Both the position numbers and the translations under genes were made by a program. Under the pieces are notes generated by a model, which saw only the letters and a list, made by a program, of their open reading frames with translations, searched no databases and was not told the origin of the DNA. Positions 36,801 through 49,000 of a stretch of 64,000 nucleotides of DNA are shown one piece after another. Source of the stretch: Lanius collurio. Lineage: Eukaryota > Chordata > Aves > Passeriformes > Laniidae. How positions within the stretch are numbered: the stretch's first letter is position 1; the number at the start of each line of letters is the position of its first letter. The DNA lies in assembly GCA_020086605.1 (NCBI GenBank), contig JACBWW010000016.1, positions 19,766,926 to 19,830,925 of the forward strand. The letters run 5' to 3'.

Positions 36801-37936
36801 TGGCAATATCATATAAGAAGAGGCTGAAAAATATTTCATATATTTTATCAAAACTGAACTCTGAATATGGTAGGTGTCTGCAAAGACTGGAGGCCAATAA
36901 GGGTGTGATTCAAAAACACAGACTCAAGGTTGGGTGGCCCCTGGGACAGTCTCTTATCTTTCACAGGACCAAATGTGAGCAAGATGTTGATGTAGCAAGT
37001 TTTCTGTTGCTCAGTCCATTTGCTTTGTGCCTTCTGGAGGAGCATGTGAGGGGAGGTGGATACTGGAGACCTCACATGAAATGGTGCTGTGAGCTGTGCA
37101 GCTCCTTCACAGACAGTGATGCACACAGGGGGGAGGGCCCTGGGTCCAAGGGCTGAGCTTTGGAGAGTCTCCACCCTCCTATGCCTTTAACCAACAGCAC
37201 AATGGGAAGGTTGCCAGCTAAGCTGTGCCTCAGTTTCCCACATACAAATGAGGGCAGCAAAGCATTTCTGTTGTTAAGGGTAGGATAACCCTCATCATTA
37301 CAGCCTAGAGCATGTTCTGATATCTCAAGTAGGCAAACACAGATGAACCACACAACATTATCAATCTTAAAATGGCAAAGAAGAATTTAGGCTGTTAAAA
37401 GGCCTTAACCTTTTTCTCCCACTTTTCCTTCCACTCAGAATGCTCCAAACACATGCTGAGGAAATAACACTGTGATGGCAGCTAAGGAAGGGCCAGTGGG
37501 TACTGAAGTGTGGCTTTGTCAGTTTAATAAGCTGCTGCTCTTGCAAAAATGGCTGCAGTCTCTAAACTTAACCCCTGAGAACTTCAATTATTTTATCTAC
37601 CAATCTTTTGGATTACTGACACCCTCTAAGGGAAAAGCTGTTGTCTTAGATTAGCCAAAGCAGCTATAATGCTGTCTTCCTTAGAGACAGAGGATGACTT
37701 AGCTGTCTTATCCTTGGAAAATCTATATAATCCAAAGATTAATCCAGAAGACCCTGATCTCTTTGCAGCAAAAGGCCATTCCTAACAAACTGCTTTCTTT
37801 CTAGCAAAGCTAGCTCTTCACTTTCTCTTTCAGCCTAGAGTAAAAAGAGCTGTAATTGTCCTAATAAAAGCATTTTAGTGTCACGGATAGCAACTGTCAT
37901 AATACAATTTCTTGCCTAGATAAAATTTATCCAGAG
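33856..37936. other. Intergenic or intronic DNA, no gene seen
   Basis: A (CAG)n-like stretch lies near 34018-34032. About 34.0-34.3 kb is more G+C-rich and has overlapping ORFs without domains. About 34.8-35.9 kb is very AT-rich. A 162-codon minus-strand frame there (34864-35352) is Leu/Ile/Phe/Ser-rich, which is what reading A-rich DNA backwards produces, so I reject it. A weak CR1-like segment lies at 35.93-36.06 kb. Confidence 0.55.
35930..36060 (+). mobile_element. Possible small ancient CR1/L3 fragment
   Basis: AATTGCAGATATTGGGACTATTTACACTAAAAAAAGATTGAGAGGTTATGATAAAAGTC follows the family's sense-strand order (a 'fit-ttGGGattgTTTAgtcTgaAaaAGA-TGAGgGG-tATGATaa' pattern). Only this short block matches, so chance similarity is not excluded. 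Orientation agrees with the fragment at 33.5 kb, and both could be remnants of a single insertion. Confidence 0.35.
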
Positions 37937-37964
37937 AATAAAATGGTTCTTACATTCCTTGCTA

Positions 37965-38000
<36 letters not shown>
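37937..38000 (+). repeat. AATAAA plus A35 tract, possible 3' end of a retrocopied transcript
   Basis: AATAAA at 37937-37942 is followed after 23 bases (TGGTTCTTACATTCCTTGCTAC) by 35 uninterrupted A (37966-38000). That spacing is exactly what a retroposed mRNA leaves behind. The upstream 500 bases hold no recognisable protein remnant, and I did not find a clear target-site duplication of the GAGTTAATTGG that follows the A run. An ordinary expanded A-run next to a chance hexamer is therefore still possible. Confidence 0.4.
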
Positions 38001-38003
<3 letters not shown>

Positions 38004-38759
38004 TTAATTGGTATCAGTTAAATGAAAGCACAGAGGAAACAGGATGAACGGCTTTTCCTTGGATCTCCTTCAGGTATCTCAGGCTACAAAATACTTGGTA
38101 CTGTATGTGTGTTGACTTTAAAATCATTGTGGGATACAAAGTAATGCACATTGCCTCTCTGAGCTGCTTCATTAGCCTGATTTACCTCCAAGGTTCCTGT
38201 TTCAGGCAAGTCTGCTAGTCTTGCATACAAAAGGATCAGCCACAGAACTCTGCAGCGTGAGCTGAGCCTTTTGTCCTCCCAGTAAGAGGGAAAAAAAGTA
38301 CAAAACAAAAACAAACCTTCCCTGCAAAAGTAGCCTGTCAAATTAGCAGGGCATTTCAAATACAAAGATCTTCAAATCCTCACTTCTGCTCTATTTTAGA
38401 GACAGAGGAGAAAAACCTAATTTAGCAACAAAACACAGTCCTTGACACACGGCTTTTAAAATAACTAATCGATCAATCTCTCCCTCCCTCTGTCTGTCTT
38501 TTAAGAGAGAAGACTGAATGTAGTTTGAAAAGAAATGTCCAAGAAAGCTCATCTGTGTGACAAAGCAAAAGCCAGACCTAAAGCAAACAGTAAAAGCTGA
38601 AAATGTCTCTGGTCCTCCCAAAAATGTAGGAAGAGAGGCAGAGTCCCGGGGCAGGTGTGGGAGCTCCACGGGTTGTCAAGGTCCAGTGCAAACGAAGCCA
38701 CAGAAGGTATCTCACCTGCTCCTACCAGTGACTGTGGGACATTTCAGAGTGTGACCTTT

Positions 38760-39330
38760 TGAAATGTACATAAAATACTGGAGATTGTCTCGTCTCCTGA
38801 GGGCATCTGTAGCATGAAACGGAAGGTGGCCTCACAGTTGGCAGAAAGTGTGTGGGGCTTTCTGTTTACATTTATTTGTGTACAGACACTGCCTTGTTTG
38901 CTGCTTTTTCTAAATTACTGCCCTCTGCATTTCCTTCATTTTACATGCACTGCTGTTAAATCACTTTTTCTGATAAATATGGAAACTTGATGAGTTGAAA
39001 AAATCCTTCCATGTCAATTCTGCAGTTCATATTCATGCTGAGATTGTATCTAATTTTGAAAATCTTCACACTTGTGCCCTGCCATCATGTGTAATCTTTT
39101 ATGCATGGCTACCTCCACTGCTGCTGAAGCAGTTGCTATGCGACAGATGAACCTGCTCCATGGGGCCCTGACATTAGTAAAAGCAAATTGACCACAGGAG
39201 CACTAATCTAGCATGAAAAGCAGTTGGTGCCGTGCATTTCCTAGAGAAGGATTACCTAATCAACAAGCAAAACCTCCTTTTAAACGTGAGCTGAATTACC
39301 TGGGTCTGGATTTCCCTGTTTCGCACCTTT
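38760..39330. promoter_or_regulatory. Candidate conserved noncoding element
   Basis: About 570 bases of unique, even-textured sequence with no long homopolymers or ORFs. It contains TAAATTACTGCC, TTAAATCACTTTTTCTGATAAATATGG, a TTTATGCATGG segment, a RUNX-type ACCACA at 39191-39196, and CACTAATCTAGCATG. This texture is common in long-range developmental enhancers. It is inference only. Confidence 0.22.
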
Positions 39331-42300
39331 TTGCTACACCAAATCATCCTGAAGAGTGAAGCTTGCAAAGGTGCATTACTCAAGAGGAACAGGGACTCAC
39401 CTCGGATCAGATTCTTCAGCTCTCACCCTGGCCTGCTGGCAAATTTGTCATCTGGGCTGATAGTTCCTGTAACTTCTTTCTCCAAGGTTACCAAAAACTG
39501 GTAATGAAGACAAATAAAGACAAAAGATGGTCAGACTACAGTGAATGTCACCCTCTTGTCACCTCACCGATAAGCCACATGAAGTTTAAGTATCAAAAAA
39601 GGGTTAGATGAGAAAGTGGTCACCTAATCCACACAGAACCTGGAGTATAATGCCTCCTGCTCAAAAAGCACCACAGCACACTGCTGCCTTTCTTGGAGAA
39701 AGTGATCTCAGGGGAATTATACTTTGCCAGCCAGATCACTGCTAACATCATTATTAGTGATTTAACCCTGCAAGTACTGGGCAATTTTCTTAGAATCCAT
39801 CTCCAAACATATGATTATATTAGAGAAAATGAGTCCTGACTCACATAAAGGTTCAGCTGACCTCTATCTGGATGTTTCTGAGGAAGGTAAGGCTGATAAT
39901 CTACTGTTTTCTCCTAGAGGTAGAAAAGGCTTTTTAACCCTTATCTTGCCTCAGGGCAACAGAGTTGTTGGGGAAAGTGACTTCAAAAGCCACTCTTGAA
40001 GAGGAAAAAGTTTTATCATGTGAAACATTTTCAGGACAATTACAGGCACTCCTGGAGGATCCTCCAGACTTGGGGGTTCCAAATTTGCCCAACTGAGGTG
40101 TCTGCAACTTCATTACATCCCAATGAGATATGACTTTTTGCATAAAAGAGTTTCCCCCTGTCGTCCTGCTTCTATTGTGGTGCACCACAAAGAAATCCAG
40201 TGTGCAATGTTCCAATGTGTTGGGATCATGCACCTGGATATTACAGAAGCAGCATCTCAGGTAGACGACCTGGGACTGCTACAGACAAGGTTAAAGCCAT
40301 GTCTTGACTCATTTTGACTACAGCCCAGTTTGTGCCAACAGCTCAACGTGTTTAGCTCTCAGGGTAGATCAGGTGAGAATTTGATGACATCTTCATGGGG
40401 ATAATACTGAAAACTGTTGCATCATAAGCCTCAGAAAAGGACCTCAGACAGGAAAACAGAAATGACCTCTTATGAAATCTTAATCTCTTCCTTAACTCTT
40501 CATTTTCCTCAGCTTCTGAACACAACAGCAACTACAACAAAACTTGTTGTTCTTAAATTAATGGTTTCATTTAGCTCATCAAACAAGTTTTTTTTTCTAG
40601 TGCTGCTACTGCTTAGGACTAACTCTTGTTAAGGCTTGTGGTACAAGGGTTACTGACTTCACTGAGTGACATGAAGGGACTTCGTGGTGCAACTTCCATT
40701 AACCTTAATAGGATCCACAGCTGAATAATCCCCACCCTGAATATTTAACCTCTGTGGTCTCTGTCTCTTCTGGTCTGTATAAATTGCCTTGAAGAGGGAA
40801 ATAAATAAATACATCTCTGCTGCCTTTGACACAGTGTTTAAGTACACAGAGCAGAGATTCAACACACCTGCACCTGTGCTCAGGCGGGTCCTGCCCCACA
40901 GCCCATCCCTGCCCCACACACACCAGCACAGGAGAATTCTTCCTACCAGCTGAGCTTCTCTTCTGTGCAATGCCACACTGACAGCCTTCTGTGCAGGACT
41001 GTCTCCTGCCACAGCCAAGGAGCCATCATGTTCTGTGCTTGTAGGAGTTTTGTTTAGACCCATCACCAGCAAATCAAGATCATGTGTAGGACCAGTGAGA
41101 GCCTGGGAGGGGGGAGTTCAGTTCACATTCATACAAGAGTTATTTCGTTCATACCAAACCAGTGCTCTAGCACAGATCTCAGGGCACCAGCAGACATCAA
41201 CCAGGGGCAACATTATGCACTGGGTAAGTTCAACAAAGAATTTCGTGCTGTACTTTTTGCCATTTACATTGACTGTGAAGCAACCTCTTTACCACAGAAC
41301 CCCAACCTGGTGACCAGAACTTGGTCTCTGAAACACTGGAGTTTTAGGCAAATCTTCACTTCTCATGTCCAGAGTTTGCAGAGGTTACCAATGTGCTGTA
41401 AATCAGTTGCCAACCGAGTTCTCATCCAGAAGGGGCTGAACAACTTTAGCTGGTAATACTGTGGCATCTTTTAACTTGCTAGTGAAGGCAACTAACATCT
41501 CCTACAAATGAGATTCAATATTCCTGATGCAAAGCCACTGTAAAATGCTCCTCTGCCAGTTGGATCTCCTATTGTTTTCATGACCAGTTTAAGTACATCT
41601 TTTCTTGTCTCAGGTTTAACTAGTTCTTCTCCTCCTTCACTCACCCTTCCCACAGTATACATGCACACAATTCAGTGTACATCCTTATGAAGAGAGAAAT
41701 TCAACTCATCTGGTGTTGACTTCAATAGGATCAGCAAATTTTTAGGATGGGTTATGGCTGAGGAGGAAGAGCTATGCAAGCCAACTCCAGGTCTAGAAAG
41801 CCATAAAGGTGTTTCAGCACAACATTTCACCTGAGCAAAGAAGTATTGCTGCATTGCAGGGTGCTTCAGTGAAGGTGCAGGGCTGCACTGAGGCTGCTAT
41901 TTCCAGATTTGAGTGCACCATGTAGATGGAGGAGCTTGGGCAGGTGCTGGCTTGAGGCTTTCTTTGCTGTGCTTCAATACACAAAATAGACACATCCCCA
42001 CTTGTCAGGCAGGCTCTCCAGTTCCCCCTTGTCACCCCACCGTCCTCTCCAGCACCTGTTTCAGCTTGACTTTGTTTTCCTTGAAGGAAAATGATGTGAA
42101 TTATACAGATGAGATTGTTCTGAACTCATCAGTGCTTTGTACAATGCTCTTAATACTTCCCTCTTTCTCCTGGAAATGCCTCTCTTAATGGATCCTGTGA
42201 CCACATATGGGGCTTCTGCCCATTCATGTTAATTTAATCTCTCCCATTGTTCATCAGTGCTTTTTTTCTGCCCTAACAGCCACTTCTTTTTTTGGAGCAG

Positions 42301-42602
42301 TGACACAAATTATCATTAAGCAGGGCAATGCTCAAACCCTCAAGGGCTACAATTAGGTTTCAGGGTTCTGTGTGGGAGGACTGCACCAGAATACTATAAT
42401 CCTTTCTTTATTCTTTAATGATCATTACACTCTCAATGTATTAATAAAACTCATTTCCTATCCTTCTGGATATGCAAGACAAAAGTAATTAAAACAAAAA
42501 TTAAGAAGCTCTTGTTGTATGTAATAACAACAAGGGTCCAAATTCAGTTTTCAGCAAAGCTCCGACAGCTTGATTCTGTGCCCCAAAATGTCATTGAAAA
42601 AT
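39331..42602. other. Intergenic or intronic DNA, no gene seen
   Basis: Unique mixed sequence. The one structural oddity is a perfect 16-base palindrome (CTGGAGGATCCTCCAG) at 40052-40067. ORFs up to 137 codons occur on both strands near 40.66-41.46 kb, overlap one another and have no domain. No repeat was recognised until the CR1 copy at 42.6 kb. Confidence 0.55.
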
Positions 42603-43082
42603 CTCAGAGAATCACAGAATGGACTGGGTTGGAAGGGGCCTTAAAGATAAGTTGGTTCCAACCCCTCTGCCACAGATAGGCACACCTGCCACTAGACCAG
42701 GTTGCTGAAAGCCCCATTCAACCTGGCAGTGCATATTTCCAGGGATGGGACATCCACAACTTCTCTGGACAACCTGTGCCAGGCCCTCGCCCCCCTCACA
42801 GGGAAGAATTTCTTCCCAACATCTAATGTAAGTCTACCATTTTCAATTTAAAGCCATTGCCACTTGTCCTGCCACGCCAAGCCCTTGCCCAAAGTCCCTT
42901 CCCAGCTCTCTTGTAGCCATTTTAGGCACTGGAAAGTGCTCTAAAATCTCCCTGGAGCCTTCTCTTCTCCAGACTGAACAATCCCAGCTCAGCCTGGCTC
43001 CACAGCAGAGGTGCTCCAGCCATCTGATGATCTTTGTGGCCTCCTCGGGACTCACTCCAGCAGGTCCATGTCCTTCTGTGAC
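42603..43082 (-). mobile_element. CR1 LINE, 5'-truncated 3' fragment
   Basis: Reverse complement of a CR1 tail on the plus strand. It begins AGAGAATCACAGAATGGACTGGGTTGGAAGGGGCCTTAAAGAT and continues with CCAACCCCTCTGCCACAGATAGG, CCAGGGATGGGACATCCACAACTTCTCTGGACAACCTGTGCC, CCCTCACAGGGAAGAATTTCTTCCCAACATCTAATGTAAG, CTTCTCTTCTCCAGACTGAACAATCCCAGCTCAGCC and GGACTCACTCCAGCAGGTCCATGTCC. The element therefore points along the minus strand. It keeps about 480 bases of the family's 3' end, more than the copy at 14.5 kb, and looks less diverged. A 70-codon minus-strand frame inside it (42843-43055) is the remnant of the ORF2 C-terminus, not a host gene. Confidence 0.95.
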
Positions 43083-46000
43083 CTGCTCTCATATTTTGGT
43101 GCCTCTGAGAGCTATGTTTCTGTCCCTCCCTTCACCAAGGACGGGAAACAAAGCTGGGAACAGAAAATGCAGGAACTTCAAAGTCAAAGATGGGAGGAGA
43201 GGAGTGTATTAAAAAATTTGAAGCCCAAACTTATATGTTTCCTGTGATGAAAACTAATTATAAAATCAGAATGCATTACCATAATTGTTTATATCTGTGT
43301 TTTAAGGAATTTACTGTCTTCTGAATCTAATAAACAAAGGAACTGAAGCTTGACTGCTACAACAGTTTTTAATCTGTTTGGAAATTAGTCCAAACAATGA
43401 AGAAATACTTTCCAGTACTACAAGGAAACGTTACAGTAAGGAAAGAAAATGGAAGGGAAAGAGAAACCTTTAAAGAAAGAAAAAAAAAAGAAACTAACAA
43501 AACACTTAATTATTAATTGGGGATGATTAGGGGCAGAGTGTACCTGCTTTGCCTGGAGTGCAGGATGGGAAGCAAGGACATGGGAAACATTGCCTTTGGC
43601 TCCCTGACCCCACTCTTCCCTGGCAGATGCTCCCCAAGGAAGCTGGGAGCCAGGGCCCCTTGTGCACTGGCCAGGAGGGGTTGGCAGGTTACAGACAGGG
43701 TATTGTGATCCCCCCCTCATAAGGACTTGTGAGCTCCACAGTCTCCCTGAGGTTCAGCTGCAAATGAATGTGGTACACTCCTGGCAAGCTGTATGTGAAA
43801 TATCTGTCAAATATCACCAACTCTGTGTTTTCAGCCCTCTCAGCAAGGTAGTCTTCAAGCATTTGCTCATACCTCTGCAGCTGAGGCAGACTAAAGCAAA
43901 GGACAAAACATCCCATAGTGAATAATTGTTTAAGAGCAGCCAAAGCAGACAGAGGTTTAGTGTAACTATGTTTAGAATTAGCACAGATCCTTCATCCTAT
44001 TCTTGGCCATAAAAGAGAAATTAATCTATTTCCCATATTTCTCACTTTAACAGCTGTTCACCTCATCACATTGTTCACAGAGTTGTTAGAGCTGCTGAAG
44101 ATTAAACAAGTTTTTGGCAAAGACTGCAAGGCAGGCATTTTTCTGTCAGATGGGGAGGACTGTGTAGGAGGTTAATAATATCAGGCACACCCAATGAGAG
44201 CAGTCACGGCACAGAGGCCAATAAAAGCCCTAAAATCCAACAGCACTTTTGAAATTCATCTCAACCCAATTTTTCACAGACATGGTCAGGAGGCTTTCAT
44301 TTACTTCCTCATGAGAACATGTTCGTATCACCTGAGCTCAGCTAATTTCTGTAGTTCAGGGTCAGCAAAGTCTCCAAGATCTGAATGAGCAAAGAGAGTA
44401 AATAAGCAGTGTTTTTATCCTATTCATGACCTTCCAGGTGCACACACAAATGCAGCAGTGGGGAGAAGCAGACCAGTTGTTGGTGTTGTTACCTGTGTGA
44501 CACCTGCACAGGACATCAAATCCAGCTTTGGTTCCAATCTTTCCAACCATGCCCAGCCTCCAACAGGAGCAAGCCTGCTAATTTCATGGTGCATCTCCTC
44601 TGCCTAAAGATGAGTGTCACTGATCCCATGAATGGATGCTGTGGCTCTCAAGCCAATATTTAGCACTCACTTAATTATCATCCCAGAAGAGTAAACTCAG
44701 TAACTCCACACTAATATTGCAGAGAGTGCTCCAGAAACTCTCTAAACAGAAGTTCTATCTCTGACTCAGAAACAAATCCTCTGACATTTTGTCTGCAGAA
44801 GCCAGCTAAAAATATCCTTTTAATCATGATTTGGCCAAAATAATCTTTTGCAAGGCTGAAACAGTGAGTGTTCAAACCTTGCTGTAGAATAAATATGCCA
44901 AAAGTCCAGCTGGGTGCCCAGCTGAGGCAGCAGTGGGTGCTGGAGGCAGAGGTCAGCTGGTTATCCACAAGGGAAGCTACAGTGGGGTGAATTTCTCACA
45001 CTTCTCAGCCGATGTGAAGTTCTCTCCCTCTTTTCGTTTTGAGGATGAAAATAGCATTTGTGTCTTGCTGGGGAAAAAAAAAATAAAATAAAGAAAGAAA
45101 GTAAGAAAAGCTTGCTAGAGGACATTCTGTTTCTAATCCAGCTTGCGTGCATCTCCCACATGCTCCTGAAATTTCTGCAGCAATAGGTGTTTGTTGTACT
45201 TCTGTATGGAATCTCAAATAGCTTTGTAACAGCATCTCCTTGGATGTCTCATTACTCCTAAAAACAATGTGGTGTTATAAGTATTTGCTTTCTTTCCTTT
45301 TTGCTTTGAGATTTAAAAAGGTGGCTGCTATAGATTGATTTTCAGTTTTTGAAATACTCCACTCCTAAGCTATACAGCATCATGTGCCTCTCAGATGGAG
45401 ATCACAGTTTGGCTGTATGCTTAACCAAGCTGCTTTCCTTGGGAAAATATCACAGCTGGGATGTGACCTGCTTCTAGACTTTGATTTCATTCCTGCAAGA
45501 AAGCAGTCCACCTCAGCTTGTTAGCCCTTTGAGCAGGATTTACGTATTACTGACTCGGGCCAAGCACAGCGTTAGCCCTCAATAATAATAATGAGTTGTG
45601 AAAGGAGTTCATAACTGGATGTGTGAGATAAAGAATATTTGAAGAGCAAAGGTTGACTATATTCTTGGGGATAATGGCATTATTTCCGGGGAATCTCTCT
45701 AAGCAGCATGTATGAGAGGAATTTGTCCCCGACAGATCACAGTGCCAGCCTACACCTACTTTAGTTTCCCTGCCGTTATCCAAACAACATTTCTTCTACA
45801 AACCCTTTGGAGCCATAGACTTTTTGAAAACACAGACCCCCAGGTGGAGTTTAGAATGCCAAATAAAATAATTAAATATCATAAAAAAAAATGTGAAGGT
45901 AACAAAGCCAGAGACTGATTAGTAATACTTACACAAGCCTTGCTGTTTGAAAAGTGCTACGGATTTTGTTGTGCATTCTTCCTGCTAGGACAAGTACTTT

Positions 46001-49000
46001 GTAAGTAATCACAATTTTGCTGCCTCAGAGAACGTGATTTCAGCTGCTTCCTGCTCAATATAGTGAACATCAGAATCACAGTGGAAAAAATTTCAATCAG
46101 AAATCTCTCAATTTTCACAAATTTCTTCCAGGTGCTCTTCATAGCTGCTCACACAGTGTATTCTGCCTGCTTTAATGAGCTGTTTGTTGTTGGTACAACA
46201 GGAAGCACTGGTGTGAGGATATGAACTCCCTGGCAGTACCTCATGCGTGGGAAGCAGTGCTCCTTTGACCTCTTTCAGCCTCTCCATTTTTGTATTCTTC
46301 TCATCAAAAGATTTCAATGTGCACAAACTCAACATTTTTGCATTTGAACCACACGTATACATCAACTTTCTTTCTTCCCTCCCATTTTCTTTTGTACATC
46401 TTCCTGTGCCTGTAAATGCCCAGAAAAAGCTGTAGAGTATATCCTTTTGGGTCCCAATTAAGATTCTGAACTGCTGTTCTCTGTATGATAACAACCTGAA
46501 GTGCTGACAACACGCTACCTGTCAACAGGCAAATGAAGGCCAACCATCTGTTCTACTATAAATTGTCTCCATTACTCTCAACTTGAAAATCTGCTTTAAA
46601 GACTCCCCAATTATCTAGTAACCTGAGCCAAACGATGCAGTGTTATTTTAACTAAAATCATCATTGTATAAAAGAAAAATAAACATAAAAAGCTCTAAAC
46701 AAAGAAAGACTTTTGAAAAGCTGGTTTATATCTGATTTTGTGTGTACAGCTCTGATGTTTGTGCTGGGGCAGCTCAGAGTTGCAGAAGCAAAGAGTATCA
46801 GATTGCTGCTGGTTGAAAACCCGGGTTTCAATGGATAGAGAGCTGGCTATACTCTCCTGCTCAGAAGCTCTTTTCTCAATCAGGTTTGATTTTATTTCAG
46901 TTGAGTTGGGCTTCCATCTAGTCCCAGAATCTTCATGTCCAAGAGAAAATACCAGCAAAACCGTGCACTAAAGCAAGGGTTCAGCTTCTGCTTGATTTCC
47001 TGTCCCTACAACATTCCCTATTCCTCAGGTTATCTTCAAGCCCTTGTATTGCTACTTGGATTTCTCTTTTGTGCCTTCCCTGCTTGTTCTGTCCCTGACA
47101 TCTCTAAGAAGAGTTTAAAATGGAATACAGTACAGAATTTGTGGGGATATAAATGAACACATACACTGGGCTGATCATCTAACCCAGATTTCCCCTGTTC
47201 AGTAACAAAAAATTTGCATCAACAGCTGGTTCTAGCATCAGGCCAGTCCTAGAAGCTGCTCAGAGGATTCTTCTACTGCTCACATCCATTGAACTGCATA
47301 CAATAGCACTCAGATTTTGAACACAGGACTCATTACACCCCTGTTTTATTCACAGAGCTAGAAAACTCAGTAGTCTTCCTAGGTACAGAGAAAATAGATT
47401 TAAAAACTGTCCATACTTTTTAATGTCTAAAGATTACAGATAGCAAAGATATCGACTGAAGGAAAAATAGTAGAAAAGTACTTGGACTTAGCTTTGCAGA
47501 TGCAAGAATTAGGATATGAGATTCCAGTGGAAAACCTGCAGGCATCTTCAGAACTATCTTCAGGTGCAGGTGGTAAATTAAAGTTTCAAAGACAGCAAAG
47601 AACAAAGTCCAAAACAGGGAGACATGTAAATGTTTTTGTCACGGTGGTGATGTCTGCAAGGCCCTTCACCTGTATAAGGCCCTACTGACAAGAGAGTGGT
47701 TGCAATTTGCAGTACTTAAATGACACAGAAACACTCCAAAATACTTAGCAACGAAACAACAGTACTTGATCCCATGCTATGGATCCAGAAACATGAAATA
47801 ACTGCTTTTTATACAGCCTTGTGTTGGAATAACAGTTTGTGCTCAGTTGTATTTACTAGTTGTATTAAACACAAAGAATAAGATGACACAGTTGCCTTCA
47901 TTATGAATGCCTTTTTGAAGGCATATTTCTTCTTCCATACAAAAGAAAAGATATTTTTTCTTTCATACAGGAACATATAGACTGTACTAGATATTTCAAG
48001 AAGTTCAGAAAATGAGGCAAAGGTAAAAAACTGATGTAATGACTCAGAGTCATATCAGTGCAACCATTATAATATATAAATCAATCAGATCATTGCCCTT
48101 CAACTCAAGGTGCAAGCTTCAGCAGTGGTACAAATTTGTGTTTGTCATGACCCTTGAGATATTGTTTTCCATTTATGGACTTTATTTTTCCCCCTACAGA
48201 TTTCTGTGTAAAGGAAAGTCTGCCTCCTATCTTTATATACTAAATTATTTTGGGTTTTGTTGGCTGGCTGACCTGATGGGAGTTGTGGTTTCTGGTTAGG
48301 TTTGTCATTCTCCTTTGTGAAATCTGTAGCCAAGATTTTGATCCAGGGCAGTTGTGTTTGCCTTTGCACCAGCACCATCTGTCTGCCCTGGCTGCTGGCA
48401 TTTACAACTTTCCACTTGTGCAGGTAGTCCTAGGAATTAACAAACCCAAGTATTTCCAAAGAGTAAAACACAGGACTGTCTGCATTTCTGACAGCTTCCT
48501 GTGGTATATAATCCGAAAATATGCAGATTGCTTAAATTTAGTTACCCACTCTGGCAGCTATATCCAGGATTTATTCCATGTGTTTTATATTACTCAGTGC
48601 AATATAGGATCTATCCACACACACTTTGGCCTCTGACCACCTCCCTGTAGTCAGGAAATCCTCAGTGAATGGTCAAAGTTAGTACAAGCTCATTAAGTAG
48701 GTGACTCATCAAAGAGCTGGTCCATCTCCAAATAAACTCTGTTGCTAACTTGAGCCAAATTGGAACAATATCACATTATCTTAAATTTAGAATTACAGCT
48801 GAAACAAATCTGGAGAGAATATAGGAAATCTATTTTATTAAATCTGCACCAAAGTCCCAAACAAAGGACTATTTTACATTTTCAAAGAGACAGCATGTGA
48901 AGAGCACCATTTCTCAGTGTCTCAAACTAAAATAAGGCTAAATCAGGCCCCAAAAGTAGCCCAGGTTAGATCTCACAGCCAGACACCCAGACCTGTGTGC

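Noticed and set aside
42843..43055. 70-codon minus-strand open frame
   Set aside because: It lies inside the CR1 fragment and is a leftover of the LINE's ORF2 end, not a host gene.
48182..48200. Strong-looking 3' splice acceptor TTTATTTTTCCCCCTACAG
   Set aside because: No open exon with a good donor follows. Single acceptor-like words are common in AT-rich DNA.
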